A stretch of DNA of 64,000 nt from Xanthomonas hortorum pv. pelargonii (lineage in GTDB: Bacteria; Pseudomonadota; Gammaproteobacteria; Xanthomonadales; Xanthomonadaceae). The notes below the pieces were generated by a model. That model was given only the letters and a program-made list of their open reading frames with translations. It made no database searches and was not told the origin of the DNA. The first letter of the stretch is position 1, and every line of letters begins with the position of its first letter. The stretch spans positions 3,472,001 through 3,536,000 of the forward strand of contig NZ_CP098604.1 of assembly GCF_024499015.1 (NCBI RefSeq), read 5' to 3'. The position numbers were made by a program, and so were the translations under genes. This document shows, piece by piece, positions 9,564-19,177 of this stretch.

Positions 9564-10364
9564 TCATGAGCGTGCGGGCGTCCCGGCAGCGGGTGCTTGC
9601 GCGGCGGCCGCATCGTCGGCGCGGTCGTGCAGACCTTGCAGGTAGCTGGCCAGTGCCTGGATCTCCTGCTCGGTCAGCGGGTGCGCTACCTGCGCCATGA
9701 TATTGAACAGCGCCGGGTTGCGCTCCTGGGTGGTGCCGGCCTGGTATTCCTTCAGGCGCCGTGCCACGTACTCGGCATGCTGGCCGCCCAGGCGCGGATA
9801 CGCCGGGCCCGGATTGCCGCTGCCGGACGGGCCATGGCAGGCCATGCAGGCCGGCACGCCGCGTGCGATGTCGCCACCGCGGTAAAGCTTCTCGCCAACC
9901 TCGTAAAACTTCAGGCCCTGGTACGGCCCCTCGTTGACCACCGCATCGTCGGCCACCCCGGCGGCAGACTTCTGGGTGGCGAAGTAGGCGCCCAGGTCGC
10001 GCATGTCCTGCGCAGAGAGGTCCTTGACGAACGGCACCATCACCGCCGCCATGCCGCTATTGCGCTCGCCGCTGGCGATCAGGGCCACTTGATGCGCCAC
10101 GTAGCGCTCGGTCTGGCCGGCGATGCGCGGGTAGATGGCGACGGCCGGGTTGCCGTCCGGGCCATGGCAGGCCGCGCAGGCAGCGGCCTTGGTCTGGCCG
10201 GCCTTGGCATCGCCCCAGGTGGTCTTGGACAGGTCCACCTCCAACGGCGCAACGCGCACAGGTGGCGGATCGGGGATCGGCGTCACCGCCGATTGCGCAA
10301 ACGCCACGGCGGCAATAACCGGCACGGCGAGGGCGGCGAGGACAAGCACACGAGCATGGCGCAT
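9564..10364 (-). CDS. Diheme cytochrome c4
   Basis: A periplasmic, probably membrane-attached, electron carrier that feeds terminal oxidases. The 266-residue precursor begins with a signal peptide (cleavage near VAFAQS). Two heme c attachment sites are visible, Cys63-AA-Cys66-His67 and Cys173-MA-Cys176-His177, one per half, each followed by HGPDG or HGPSG as in cytochrome c4. Candidate Met axial ligands lie in SGMAAVMVPF and FNIMAQV. An Ala/Pro tail ends the protein. It is transcribed divergently from engB, as in many gamma-proteobacteria, with 144 bp between them for both promoters. Confidence 0.92.
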   Translation of the reverse strand: MRHARVLVLAALAVPVIAAVAFAQSAVTPIPDPPPVRVAPLEVDLSKTTWGDAKAGQTKAAACAACHGPDGNPAVAIYPRIAGQTERYVAHQVALIASGERNSGMAAVMVPFVKDLSAQDMRDLGAYFATQKSAAGVADDAVVNEGPYQGLKFYEVGEKLYRGGDIARGVPACMACHGPSGSGNPGPAYPRLGGQHAEYVARRLKEYQAGTTQERNPALFNIMAQVAHPLTEQEIQALASYLQGLHDRADDAAAAQAPAAGTPARS

Positions 10365-10508
10365 CAGCTAAAGCTCCGTATGGACCCGACCTGCGCGCGT
10401 TTGATGCTGGCTGTGGCAGGCGTGCTTCGATTATCGACACGCCTTTGCGCCAGGGTCAACGAACAGTGCAGCAAAACCGCCGGGCGCCGAACGTGCGATC
10501 CTAGGGGG

Positions 10509-11153
10509 ATGTCGCTCCTTATCGAACAAGCCCGCTACCACCTGTCCGCCCATAACGCCCGGCAATTGCCGGACGATGGCGGCTACGAGGTCGCCTTCGC
10601 CGGCCGCTCAAACGCCGGAAAATCCAGCGCGCTCAACGCGCTGACCCGCCAGAACGCGCTCGCCCGTGTGTCCAAGACCCCTGGTCGTACCCAGCAGTTG
10701 GTGTTCTTCCAGATCCAGCCCGAGCGCTGCCTGGTGGATCTGCCCGGTTACGGCTACGCCAAGGTGCCGCAGGATCTGCAGGCGCACTGGCAGGCCTTCA
10801 TCGACCGCTATTTCCGCACCCGCGAAGCCTTGCGCGGGTTGGTGGTGGTGATGGACATCCGCCACCCGCTCAAGGATTACGACCTGCAGATGCTCGGCTA
10901 TGCCGCCGAACGCGGCCTGCCCGCGCACGGGTTGCTGACCAAGGCCGACAAGCTCGGCCGTGGCCAGCAGATGCAGACCCTGCAGAAGGTCAAGAAAGAA
11001 GTGACCTCGCGCTTTGGCGACAGCGTGACCGTGCAGACCTACTCCGGCGAATCGCGCCAGGGCGTGGACGAACTGCGCGGCATCGTCGGCGGCTGGCTGG
11101 GCCTGGATGGCGCGCCGCCTGCAGCGGAGGGTGAGCCGGGCCGGGCGCCATGA
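10509..11153 (+). CDS. engB: Ribosome biogenesis GTPase YihA/EngB
   Basis: A small essential GTPase needed for assembly of the 50S ribosomal subunit. It has 214 residues. The P-loop is GRSNAGKSS (32-40), the switch I region SKTPGRTQ, G3 is DLPGYGYAK (77-85) and G4 is LLTKADK near residue 143. The YGYA signature is specific for the family. The start at 10509 gives the normal length. A short Ala/Gly/Glu-rich C-terminal tail is not conserved. The gene is monocistronic, with its own terminator at 11178-11204. Confidence 0.96.
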   Translation: MSLLIEQARYHLSAHNARQLPDDGGYEVAFAGRSNAGKSSALNALTRQNALARVSKTPGRTQQLVFFQIQPERCLVDLPGYGYAKVPQDLQAHWQAFIDRYFRTREALRGLVVVMDIRHPLKDYDLQMLGYAAERGLPAHGLLTKADKLGRGQQMQTLQKVKKEVTSRFGDSVTVQTYSGESRQGVDELRGIVGGWLGLDGAPPAAEGEPGRAP

Positions 11154-11177
11154 CGCCTGGCCCTGCGGGCAGTCCAC

Positions 11178-11204
11178 AACGGCGAGCCAGGGCTCGCCGT
11201 TTTC
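11178..11204 (+). terminator. Rho-independent terminator after engB
   Basis: An 11-bp perfect stem (AACGGCGAGCC with GGCTCGCCGTT) is followed by TTCATTT. It lies 25 bp after the engB stop. Confidence 0.8.
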
Positions 11205-11282
11205 ATTTGCGGCATCGGTATCGGGGCCGGGCGACGCCGGGCTGCGCTGCGGGACAGGGACCTTGCCTGGGTGCCCCATCGC

Positions 11283-12263
11283 TCAAGGCGTCGCCGGCAC
11301 GGGGCCGAATTCGGTCGGCACCCAGGCGAACGCGTTGCCCTCGCGGCGCACGTGGCCCAGGCCCGGAAACGGCAGATGCGCGCCGGCCACCCACCAACGG
11401 CCGTCGGCCGCCTGCGCCAGCATGCTGCGACGTGAGGCAATGGCCTTGCTGCGGTTGCTGTCGGCCTCGAACGATGCATCCGGCTGGGCAAACTGCACCG
11501 CGTGGTAGTGCAACACATCGCCCCACACCAGCAGCGTGTTGCCGGCGCCGCCGTCAAAGCGATACGACACGTGGCCGGGCGTGTGGCCCTGGCTGTCCAG
11601 GGCAGTGATGCCGGCCGGCAATGCGGTCTTGCCCGGCTGGAAACGGCGCAGCCGACCCTGGGCCTGATAGGGCGCTGCCGCCGCGCGCGCCAGCGGAAAG
11701 GCGAACTGCAGCATCGGCGCGGCACCGGCCTCCGAAGCGGGATCCAGCCAGTACGCGGCATCGGCGTCGGACAGCCACACCGTGGCGTTGGGAAATGCCG
11801 GGGTGCCCTGCGCACCGAGCAGGCCGCACAGGTGGTCCGGATGCGCGTGGGTGAGCAGCACATCGTCGACCTGGGCCGGGTCGTAGCCGGCGGCGCGCAG
11901 GTTGGTCAGCACTTGGCCCAGGCCGGGGCCAAGGCACTGGGCAGTGCCGGTATCGACCAGGCTGAGGTGGCTGCCGTCCTGGATCAGATAGGCGTTGACT
12001 GCCGTCTGCAGGCCCTTGTCGTCTTCGGGCACGTAGCCCTGCGCGAGCAGGCGATCGCGCTCTGCCGTGTCCACATTGGACAGCTGTTGACGCGTCAATG
12101 CGACGCTGCCGTCGAACAACGCAGTGACGCGCAGCGTGCCGATGCGCTGCAGGTAAAAGCCGGGAACCTGTGCATGGGTGGACGCGGGCGCAGCGGCGTG
12201 CGCCAGCGTGGCGCTTGCGGCGAGCAATAGCGGCGCCAGCGAACGCAGTAAGGAAACAGACAT
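11283..12263 (-). CDS. Exported metallo-beta-lactamase-fold hydrolase
   Basis: This 326-residue protein has a Sec signal peptide (MSVSLLRSLAPLLLAASATL..., cleavage near AHAAA). The metallo-beta-lactamase fold carries the metal motif THAHPDH in VLLTHAHPDHLCGL, then GHTPGHVSY, a WGDVLHYHA segment and a late GAHLPFPGLGH. It most resembles the quorum-quenching lactonase/arylsulfatase-like MBL group, whose substrates range from acyl-homoserine lactones to esters; I cannot choose among them. The start at 12263 has GGAG upstream; the longer open frame upstream is antisense to the AraC gene. It lies 104 bp downstream of the araC-type gene on the same strand. Confidence 0.85.
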   Translation of the reverse strand: MSVSLLRSLAPLLLAASATLAHAAAPASTHAQVPGFYLQRIGTLRVTALFDGSVALTRQQLSNVDTAERDRLLAQGYVPEDDKGLQTAVNAYLIQDGSHLSLVDTGTAQCLGPGLGQVLTNLRAAGYDPAQVDDVLLTHAHPDHLCGLLGAQGTPAFPNATVWLSDADAAYWLDPASEAGAAPMLQFAFPLARAAAAPYQAQGRLRRFQPGKTALPAGITALDSQGHTPGHVSYRFDGGAGNTLLVWGDVLHYHAVQFAQPDASFEADSNRSKAIASRRSMLAQAADGRWWVAGAHLPFPGLGHVRREGNAFAWVPTEFGPVPATP

Positions 12264-12367
12264 GAGCAACTCCAGGGCAGGCGGCAACCGCCGCGATGTC
12301 GCCATGCTGGCGGCAGCGACTTGCGCGATTCGCTCATTGCGCTGCGCGAAGCGCTCGCTGCAGCGAT

Positions 12368-13204
12368 CTAGCGGCTGTTGCCGATGCTGGCCGGATCCAG
12401 CCCGTAACGCTGCTGGAAGCGCTGACTGAAGCTGCGGGTGGAGCGATAGCCTGCACGCGCGGCCACGGTCTTGAGCGGCCAGCGTGTGGTGTAGAGCAGG
12501 GCCATCGCATGCGCGAGCCGCGCGTCGGTGATCAGCTCGCGCAGCGAGCAGTGTTCTGCGGCCAGATGCCGGCGCAAGGTGGCACCACTGATGCCCAGGC
12601 TGTCTTCGACATCGCGTGAGCGCCAAGCCCGCTGTGGCTGCGCGGTGATCAACGTGCGCACCTGCGAGGCGAGACTTGGTGCGGGCGGCAACAGCAGGCC
12701 GCCGTGACCACGGCGGCACAAGCTGATCACCAGCGAGGCCAGCGCCAGGCGTGCTTCGGTATACAGGCCGTGTTGCAGCGCATCGCGCCATTGCCGCAGC
12801 GTCGGGCCGAAATCGATCGCCGGCAGCCGCGCGATGTCGTCGCCGGCCTCGGGTAGCGGCTCGTTCCACAACGCGCGCGCAGCAGCAAGCGCCTCTTCGC
12901 AGAGTGGCACCACCGCGCTCAGGTAGAGCCCGGTTAGCGGGTCGGGCGTGTTGATCACATCGATCCGGCAATGGCGCGTCACCAGGAACAGATCGCCCGG
13001 CACGAACTCCAGCGATTGGGTTGCGGTCCGCACGTGTTTGCGGCCCTGCAGCAGAATCGCAAATTGCGCCTGGGTCAGGTCCACCGAGCGCGCGCCGTGT
13101 GCGCGCCGCGCGCTCACGCAGGCAAAGCCTTCGGCGCGCTCGCAGTGCATCAGGCTGGCCATCTGCGCAAGCAGGGCGTCGGTGGGTGTGGGCGCAACAG
13201 TCAT
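12368..13204 (-). CDS. AraC-family transcriptional regulator
   Basis: This 278-residue regulator has an N-terminal cupin-like ligand/dimer domain (AraC-N type; GRKHVRTATQSLEFVPGDLFLV) and a C-terminal double helix-turn-helix. In the latter, SLGISGATLRRHLAAEHCSLRELI is the first HTH and the signature ending VAARAGYRSTRSFSQRFQQRYG is the second. The C terminus is short after the second HTH. It probably controls the adjacent exported MBL-fold enzyme, which follows on the same strand. The inducer is unknown. Confidence 0.88.
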   Translation of the reverse strand: MTVAPTPTDALLAQMASLMHCERAEGFACVSARRAHGARSVDLTQAQFAILLQGRKHVRTATQSLEFVPGDLFLVTRHCRIDVINTPDPLTGLYLSAVVPLCEEALAAARALWNEPLPEAGDDIARLPAIDFGPTLRQWRDALQHGLYTEARLALASLVISLCRRGHGGLLLPPAPSLASQVRTLITAQPQRAWRSRDVEDSLGISGATLRRHLAAEHCSLRELITDARLAHAMALLYTTRWPLKTVAARAGYRSTRSFSQRFQQRYGLDPASIGNSR

Positions 13205-13569
13205 GGCCGGGCGATGCTACAGGATCGTGTACGCATGTCTTTGGCTGGAACAGCGCCGCGGTTGCCGCGCTATTGCACGCATGGATGCTGGCCTCGCATG
13301 GCCATCTGGCATCTTGAGGGCTGCGGCGCTGCCGGACCTTGACCAGCCCCGGTCATGCCTGCGCTTGTCGCTGTGTGCGTGAAGTCCCGGCAGGTGATGC
13401 CAGCGCGACGGTGGGCGTTCGCCTGCATCTGCATGCAGTAAGCATGGATGGAAATCTAAGACCCGGCCGATGGCGGCAATTCTTCCATGTTGGGCGGTTA
13501 TAGTGCGGGCCTTGCGGTGGCTGGGGAGGATCCCCACATCGTTCCCCTTTCATCTCTGCGAGCCTGCCC
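13205..13569. other. Gene-free interval, divergent promoter region
   Basis: These 365 bp separate the leftward araC-type gene from rightward gshA and must hold both promoters. I see no convincing ORF, repeat or operator in it. Confidence 0.5.
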
Positions 13570-14934
13570 TTGTCGAGTCCCAGCCACGTTGCCGAAACGC
13601 CGATCACCGAACGCGCGGAGCTGGTCCAGGTGCTTGCCTCTGGCGAGAAGCCCAGCGCGGACTGGCGGATCGGCACCGAGCACGAAAAGTTCGGCTTCCA
13701 GCTCGACGACCTGCGCGCGCCCACCTTTGAAGGCGCGCGCGGCATCCAGGCGCTGCTGACCGGCTTGACCCGCTTCGGCTGGGAGCCGGTGCAGGAAAAC
13801 GGCCACACCATCGCGCTGCTGCGCGACGGCGCCTCGGTGACGCTGGAGCCGGCCGGGCAGCTGGAACTCTCCGGCGCAGCGGTCGAGACCCTGCATCACA
13901 CCTGCGTGGAAACCGGCACCCATCTGGACGAAGTGGCGCAGGTTGCCGGCGAGTTGCAGTTGGGGTTCCTGGGCATGGGTTTCCAGCCGAAGTGGCGCCG
14001 CGACCAGATGCCGTGGATGCCCAAGGGTCGCTACCAGATCATGAAGAACTACATGCCCAAGGTCGGCTCGCTCGGCCTGGACATGATGACGCGCACCTGC
14101 ACGGTGCAGGTCAATCTGGATTACGCCACCGAAGCGGACATGGTGAAGAAGTTCCGCGTGTCGCTGGCGCTGCAGCCGATCGCCACCGCATTGTTCGCCG
14201 ATTCGCCGTTCACCGAAGGCAAGCCCAACGGGTACCTCAGCTACCGCTCGCACATCTGGACCGACACCGACGCCGATCGCACCGGCATGCTGGACTTCGT
14301 ATTCGAAGACGGCTTCAGCTACGAGCGCTACGTCGATTATCTGCTCGATGTGCCGATGTATTTTTCTTACCGCGACGGTGTGTATGTCGATGCCAGCGGG
14401 CAGAGCTTTCGCGATTTCATGCAAGGCAAGCTGCCGGCATTGCCGGGTGCATTGCCGACGCTGCGCGATTGGTCGGACCACATGACCACCGCGTTCCCGG
14501 AAGTGCGTTTGAAAAAGTATCTGGAAATGCGCGGCGCCGATGCCGGCCCGTGGGACCGCCTGTGCGCGCTGTCGGCGTTCTGGGTGGGGCTGCTATACGA
14601 CGACACCGCGCTGGATGCGGCCTGGGATCTGGTCAAGGACTTCAGCCCCACCGAGCGTCATGCGCTGCGCGATGGTGTGCCAAAGCATGCGCTCGGGCTG
14701 CCGTTCCGTCACGGCACGGTGCGCGATTTGGCCGTGGAAGCGGTCAAGATCGCGCGCGAAGGCCTGCGTCGGCGGGCGCGCTTGAATGCCGACGATCAGG
14801 ACGAAACCGGCTTTGTGGATGTGATCGCCGAGATCGCCGAAAGCGGTGTCACCGCCGCCGAGCGCAAGCTGGCGCTGTATCACGGTGCATGGAACGGCGA
14901 TATCGATCGGGTGTTCCGCGAGTTTGCGTACTGA
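13570..14934 (+). CDS. gshA: Glutamate-cysteine ligase, GCS2/plant-like type
   Basis: The enzyme joins glutamate and cysteine with ATP, the first step of glutathione synthesis. At 454 residues it belongs to the plant/alpha-proteobacterial branch rather than the E. coli GshA branch. Visible family segments are WRIGTEHEKFGF near residue 33, FLGMGFQPKW, MPKGRYQIMKNYMPK and MTRTCTVQVNLDY. The start is a TTG at 13570; no in-frame ATG lies close by and this start gives the family N terminus. Glutathione from this pathway is the co-substrate of the formaldehyde operon at 23.3-26.3 kb. It is convergent with the histidine kinase gene, with 248 bp between them. Confidence 0.92.
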   Translation: MSSPSHVAETPITERAELVQVLASGEKPSADWRIGTEHEKFGFQLDDLRAPTFEGARGIQALLTGLTRFGWEPVQENGHTIALLRDGASVTLEPAGQLELSGAAVETLHHTCVETGTHLDEVAQVAGELQLGFLGMGFQPKWRRDQMPWMPKGRYQIMKNYMPKVGSLGLDMMTRTCTVQVNLDYATEADMVKKFRVSLALQPIATALFADSPFTEGKPNGYLSYRSHIWTDTDADRTGMLDFVFEDGFSYERYVDYLLDVPMYFSYRDGVYVDASGQSFRDFMQGKLPALPGALPTLRDWSDHMTTAFPEVRLKKYLEMRGADAGPWDRLCALSAFWVGLLYDDTALDAAWDLVKDFSPTERHALRDGVPKHALGLPFRHGTVRDLAVEAVKIAREGLRRRARLNADDQDETGFVDVIAEIAESGVTAAERKLALYHGAWNGDIDRVFREFAY

Positions 14935-15182
14935 GTGAGTAAGCGTGGGTTGAAGGGCTGCGGTGGGTTGCCGATGTGGCGCGCCGCTGCAGTTCTGCCC
15001 GACTTGACCTGAGTGCGATGAGGCGCCATTAGCTGCCGCCTCATCGCGCATGCGGTGCTCCGGCGACCTCCCGTCGCGGCGATCTCGGTAGCGTGACACG
15101 CAGGCGATGGCATCACGCGCGCGCTGCCGCACTCGCAATCAGAGCGTCCGGGTCCGGTAAAGACCCTCGATCCGATCCAGGC

Positions 15183-16703
15183 TTAGCGCCGTTCCGGCAT
15201 GCACGGCAGGCGCACCGTCACCCGCAGACCGCCGCCAGCACGGTTGTCCAGGCGCAGATCGCCGCCATGCGCCAGCACGATGCTGTGCGCCACTGACAAG
15301 CCCAGCCCGATGCCGCCGGTATCGCGGTTGCGCGAGGACTCGCCACGTACGAACGGCAACAGCAACTGTTCGCGCTGGGTCGGGTCGATGCCGGGGCCGT
15401 CGTCGTCGATCCACAGCACGCCGTCTTCGCCGTCACGCTGCAGTTGCAGGCGCGCACGCTTCCCGTATTTCAGCGCGTTCTCCAGCAGGTTCATCACTGC
15501 GCGCCGCAAGGCCAGCGGGTCGCCGTCCAGGGTGATTTCCGGACCGGGCAACAGCTCGGCGTCGGCACCGATGTCGGTGGCGTTGTCGACCACGCTTTCC
15601 ACCAGCAGGCGCAGATCCAGCGGCGCGCGTTCGCCGCGGTGGCGATCGTTCTGGATGAAATCCAGCGCGGCGGAAATCATCGCCTTCATCTCGTCGATGT
15701 CGGCCAGTGCCTTGTCGCGTAGCGGTGGCTGCAGGCCGTCCAGGCGGAACGACAGGCGCGCCAGCGGCGTGCGCAAGTCGTGCGCGATCGCCGCCACCAT
15801 GTGGGTGCGCTCGTTGATCAGGCGGTTCAGGCGCGCCTGCATCGCATTGAACGAGTCGGCCGCGCGCACGATCTCCGGCGGGCCGCTGCGTTGCAGTGCG
15901 GCGGCATCCGGGTTGCGGCCCAGCCGGTCGGCGGCTTCGGCAAAGCGCTTGATCGGCGCCGACAGCGCACGCGAGAACCACCACGCCAGCGGCACGTTGG
16001 CCAGCAGGCCGGCCAGGAACAGCAGCACCACGTGGGTCTTGAACTCGGCCGACAGCCGCCGTGGCGGCGATTCCACCGTGCGCCAGCGGCCATCGGGCTG
16101 CTGCAGCGCGGCGGTGAAGCCGTCCAGCAGTGGCATGCCCGGGGTCAGGCGCTCGCTTTCCCAGGCGCCGGGGGTGTCGTCCGGGCGCAGTCCGTTGCCG
16201 AACGGCGAGGCGCCAGGGTGGCGATCGCGCGGCCAGTCGCCTGGTGCCGGCGGCGATCTCTGCAAGGCATCGCGGCGATTGCCGTCAGCGCTGCCATCGC
16301 CGTCGTTGGCCTCGGACGCCTGCGCTTGGCCCGGCATGCGCGGCGGCCGCGACATGCCGACGCGCGGGCCCGGGCGATCGTCGGCGCTGCGGTAGAAGCG
16401 CACGCGCTGCTCGGGCACATCCAGCCAATGCGCCAGCAGCATTTCGGCGAACGCATCGCGCACCTGGCCGGTCGGCGGCACCGGGGACTGCGTGGACTCG
16501 CGCACCGTCAAGGTCTGGGTACCGGCCGGCATGCGCGTGGACAGCAGCGCCACCACCTCCGGCGGATGCACCGGCGGCTCGTAGACCGGCGTGCGCATCA
16601 CCAGCAGGGCGATGCCCACCGCCTGGGCGGTGAGCAGGGCCACCGCCAGCAACACGAAGGTCCGCGCAAAGATCGACAGCCCGCGACGTGCCGGGTTGCT
16701 CAC
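15183..16703 (-). CDS. Sensor histidine kinase (two-component)
   Basis: A 506-residue inner-membrane sensor that phosphorylates the response regulator encoded just upstream. A TM segment lies at residues 10-36 and a second near 235-255. Between them is a periplasmic part with an unusual low-complexity Pro/Asp/Gly/Arg stretch (about 115-190). A HAMP-like linker follows, then the H-box IAHDLRTPLARLSFR, the N-box NLLENALKYGKR, and ATP-lid motifs DDDGPGID and GGIGLGLSVAHS. This is EnvZ/OmpR-class organisation. The gene starts with GTG overlapping the regulator stop (GTGA), so the two are translationally coupled. The stimulus is unknown. Confidence 0.9.
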   Translation of the reverse strand: MSNPARRGLSIFARTFVLLAVALLTAQAVGIALLVMRTPVYEPPVHPPEVVALLSTRMPAGTQTLTVRESTQSPVPPTGQVRDAFAEMLLAHWLDVPEQRVRFYRSADDRPGPRVGMSRPPRMPGQAQASEANDGDGSADGNRRDALQRSPPAPGDWPRDRHPGASPFGNGLRPDDTPGAWESERLTPGMPLLDGFTAALQQPDGRWRTVESPPRRLSAEFKTHVVLLFLAGLLANVPLAWWFSRALSAPIKRFAEAADRLGRNPDAAALQRSGPPEIVRAADSFNAMQARLNRLINERTHMVAAIAHDLRTPLARLSFRLDGLQPPLRDKALADIDEMKAMISAALDFIQNDRHRGERAPLDLRLLVESVVDNATDIGADAELLPGPEITLDGDPLALRRAVMNLLENALKYGKRARLQLQRDGEDGVLWIDDDGPGIDPTQREQLLLPFVRGESSRNRDTGGIGLGLSVAHSIVLAHGGDLRLDNRAGGGLRVTVRLPCMPERR

Positions 16704-17419
16704 AGACGCGAGACGCCCGGCAGCAGCATGTAGCCTTCGTTACGCACGGTGCGAATCAGCTCGGTATGCACGCGCTCGTTGATCTTGCGGCGCAGCCGGC
16801 TGATCTGGCTGTCGATGGCGCGGTCGTAGACATCGGTATCGCGGCCGCGCGCATAGTCCAGCAGCTGGTCGCGGCTCAGCACCCGCTGCGGATGCTCGAC
16901 GAAGGTGCGCAGCAGCGCGAACTCGCCGTCGGAGAGGTTGATGAAGATGCCGGTGGGGTCGCGCAGGTCGCGGCGCACCACATCCAGCCGCCAGCCGGCG
17001 AACTCGTAGACGTTGCCGCGGTGGTCGGCCTGCTCGTTGCTGGCCTGGCTGCGGCGCAGCAGGGCGCGCACCCGCGCCAGCAATTCGCGTGGATTGCAGG
17101 GTTTGGCCAGGTAATCGTCGGCGCCCACTTCCAGGCCGATGATGCGGTCGGTGTCGTTGCCCAACGCGCTGAGCATGATGACCGCGGGTGAACCGCGCTC
17201 GCTGGCCAGGGCCCGGGCCGCGCTCAGCCCGTCTTCTCCGGGCATCATCACGTCGAGTACGATGAGGTCCGGGCGGCGCTGCGCGATGCTCTTGCGCATC
17301 TCCGCCACGTTTTCGGCAACGTCCACCTGGTAGCCGTGGGCGCTCAGGAACTCGCCGATCAGCTTGCGCAGGTCCGGGTCGTCGTCAACCACAAGAACGC
17401 AGGGTTGTTGTAGGTCCAT
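16700..17419 (-). CDS. OmpR-family response regulator
   Basis: The partner of the overlapping kinase gene. The receiver domain has the acidic pair VVDDDPD, the phosphorylated Asp in LIVLDVMMPGEDG, and the conserved Lys in YLAKPCNPREL. A winged-helix DNA-binding domain follows, ending in VYDRAIDSQISRLRRKIN and VRNEGYML. Length is 239 residues. I chose the ATG at 17419; another ATG two codons upstream (17425) and an open frame to 17542 exist, and no clear ribosome site decides among them. A palindrome ACACGTGT at 17541-17548 lies in the short divergent gap to the glycosyltransferase and could be an operator (inference). Confidence 0.9.
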   Translation of the reverse strand: MDLQQPCVLVVDDDPDLRKLIGEFLSAHGYQVDVAENVAEMRKSIAQRRPDLIVLDVMMPGEDGLSAARALASERGSPAVIMLSALGNDTDRIIGLEVGADDYLAKPCNPRELLARVRALLRRSQASNEQADHRGNVYEFAGWRLDVVRRDLRDPTGIFINLSDGEFALLRTFVEHPQRVLSRDQLLDYARGRDTDVYDRAIDSQISRLRRKINERVHTELIRTVRNEGYMLLPGVSRL

Positions 17420-17556
17420 GGAGGTCATCGTCGGTGGCGCGGATGTTTGGCCGCGCAGGGTGGTGGCTACCGGATACATGGTGCTCGCAGTTGCAAGGCT
17501 GGAGCACGCATCATAATGATTGAATTTGTCATCCATTGGCACACGTGTGACGCGAC

Positions 17557-18657
17557 ATGACAGAACCGGACATCGCCAAGGAAGCCATCACATCGACACT
17601 GTGCCGCTGCAATGGCGAGTGCGCGCATGACAAGGCGTTTCCGATGATGCGGGTGATCAGCCGCGACAACGGCGTGGGCCTGACCCGCGACATGGTGCTG
17701 ATGGCGCAGACCCTGCGTGCTGGCGGTGTGCCGGTACAGGAAGTGGGATTCACCAGCCAGCGGGTGCACGACACCCTGCGCGAAACCCGTCTGTGGGCCA
17801 GCCGCGCACTGTTCGGGCGGGTGCCGGTGCAGATCTTTTCCGAACGCGTCTATGCGCGTTGCCTGCCGCTGGGCCAGGCCAACCTGCTGGTGCCCAATCC
17901 GGAGTGGATGCTGCCCAAGTGGCTGCCGCGGTTGCCGCGTTTCGACGCGGTGCTGTGCAAGACCCACCACGCCGAGCGGATCTTTCGCAATCTGGGCTGC
18001 ACCACGCGTTTCATCGGATTCACCAGCCCGGATCGATACGACCCACAGGTGCTGCGTCAGCGTGCATTCTTCCATCTGGCCGGGCGCAGCACCGCCAAGG
18101 GCACCCGCGTGCTGCTGGAGACCTGGAAGCAGCATCCGGAGTGGCCGCTGCTGACCGTGGTGCAGAGCCCGCGCACCGCCGGCAAGCCGGTGGTTGCAGC
18201 GAACATCGATCACCGGGTCCGCTATCTCGACGATGCCGAACTGCGCCGTCTGCAGAACGCGCATCTGTTCCATATCTGCCCGTCAGAAGCCGAAGGCTTC
18301 GGTCATTACCTGATGGAAGCGCTGAGCGTGGGCGCGGTGACATTGGCGACCGACGGCGAGCCGATGAACGAATTGGTCAGGCCCGAGCACGGCGTGCTGA
18401 TTCCGGTGGCGCAGGTGCGCCAGCGGCGTCTGGCCTCGTATTACTACGTCGATGCGGCGGGGATCGCGCACGCGGTGGAAACCGCATTGGCGTTGCCACA
18501 GGCGCAGCTGGGTCAGTTATCGGCCAATGCGCGTGCCTTCTATCAGGCCAACGATGCCGCGTTCGCTGCGCGCTTTCGCGCTGCGGTGATGGCATCGCTG
18601 CCTGAAAATGCCGTTGACGCCGCCGTCAGCGTGGCACCGGCCGTCGTCGAGAACTGA
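17557..18657 (+). CDS. Glycosyltransferase, GT4-like
   Basis: This 366-residue soluble protein transfers a sugar from a nucleotide donor to an unknown acceptor. The C-terminal half carries the GT-B/GT4 pattern ICPSEAEGFGHYLMEALSVG, which binds the donor nucleotide. The N-terminal half contains RDNGVGLTRDMVLMAQTLR, an acceptor-side glycine-rich loop. The N terminus includes a Cys cluster (CRCNGEC) that is not part of the usual fold. It is divergent from the two-component genes and not in a visible surface-polysaccharide cluster, so its product is unknown. Confidence 0.8.
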   Translation: MTEPDIAKEAITSTLCRCNGECAHDKAFPMMRVISRDNGVGLTRDMVLMAQTLRAGGVPVQEVGFTSQRVHDTLRETRLWASRALFGRVPVQIFSERVYARCLPLGQANLLVPNPEWMLPKWLPRLPRFDAVLCKTHHAERIFRNLGCTTRFIGFTSPDRYDPQVLRQRAFFHLAGRSTAKGTRVLLETWKQHPEWPLLTVVQSPRTAGKPVVAANIDHRVRYLDDAELRRLQNAHLFHICPSEAEGFGHYLMEALSVGAVTLATDGEPMNELVRPEHGVLIPVAQVRQRRLASYYYVDAAGIAHAVETALALPQAQLGQLSANARAFYQANDAAFAARFRAAVMASLPENAVDAAVSVAPAVVEN

Positions 18658-18868
18658 CGCGTTAGCGCTTGCGCGTTTGTGCAGCAGGGATAGCGGCACG
18701 ATCAGCGCATGTCGTCGCACGCCTGCGCTTGGCGGATGGCGACACGCGCGCGACACATGCGCGGCACACGCACATGCAAGGCTTTGCTGGACGAAAGCGC
18801 GGGCGTCGCCCGCCCCTGCCACGTGCATGCACGACGCACACGTGTGCATCCATCCAGGGAGATCGACG

Positions 18869-19177
18869 ATGGTCCAAACACGCCCCAGCTTTGCCGTCAC
18901 CGCTGCGCTGCTTGCCGCACTGAGCCTGGGCGGCTGCGCCAGCCTCTGCGGCGCTCCAGGTAGCGCGCCGCCGCTGCCACCGCCGCCGCCTGAGCGCGGC
19001 CATCATGGCCCACCGCCGCCGCACGATCCCGAATTCGATGCAGCGCTGCAGGCCTGCGCTACGGCGCAAGACATCGCGTTGCCGGTGCCGGATGCGCCGC
19101 CGCCTGGACCGCTACCGTCATCGTTGCTGCAATGCCTGGAGGCGGAGGGATTCAAGCCGCCGCCGCGTCACGGCTGA
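18869..19177 (+). CDS. Small proline-rich lipoprotein, unknown function
   Basis: This 102-residue protein has a signal peptide ending in the lipobox LSLGGC (Cys24). The mature part contains polyproline blocks (PPLPPPPPERGHHGPPPP) and a short C-terminal domain with Cys in QACATAQD and LLQCLEAEGF. A GGGAGATCGACG ribosome site precedes the ATG at 18869; the longer open frame upstream lacks support. I do not recognise the family. It is probably an envelope lipoprotein. Confidence 0.7.
   Translation: MVQTRPSFAVTAALLAALSLGGCASLCGAPGSAPPLPPPPPERGHHGPPPPHDPEFDAALQACATAQDIALPVPDAPPPGPLPSSLLQCLEAEGFKPPPRHG

Noticed and set aside
11283..12971. Long ORF making the MBL-fold protein 562 residues
   Set aside because: The extra N-terminal part is antisense-frame sequence across the AraC gene. 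A ribosome site and signal peptide mark the start at 12263.
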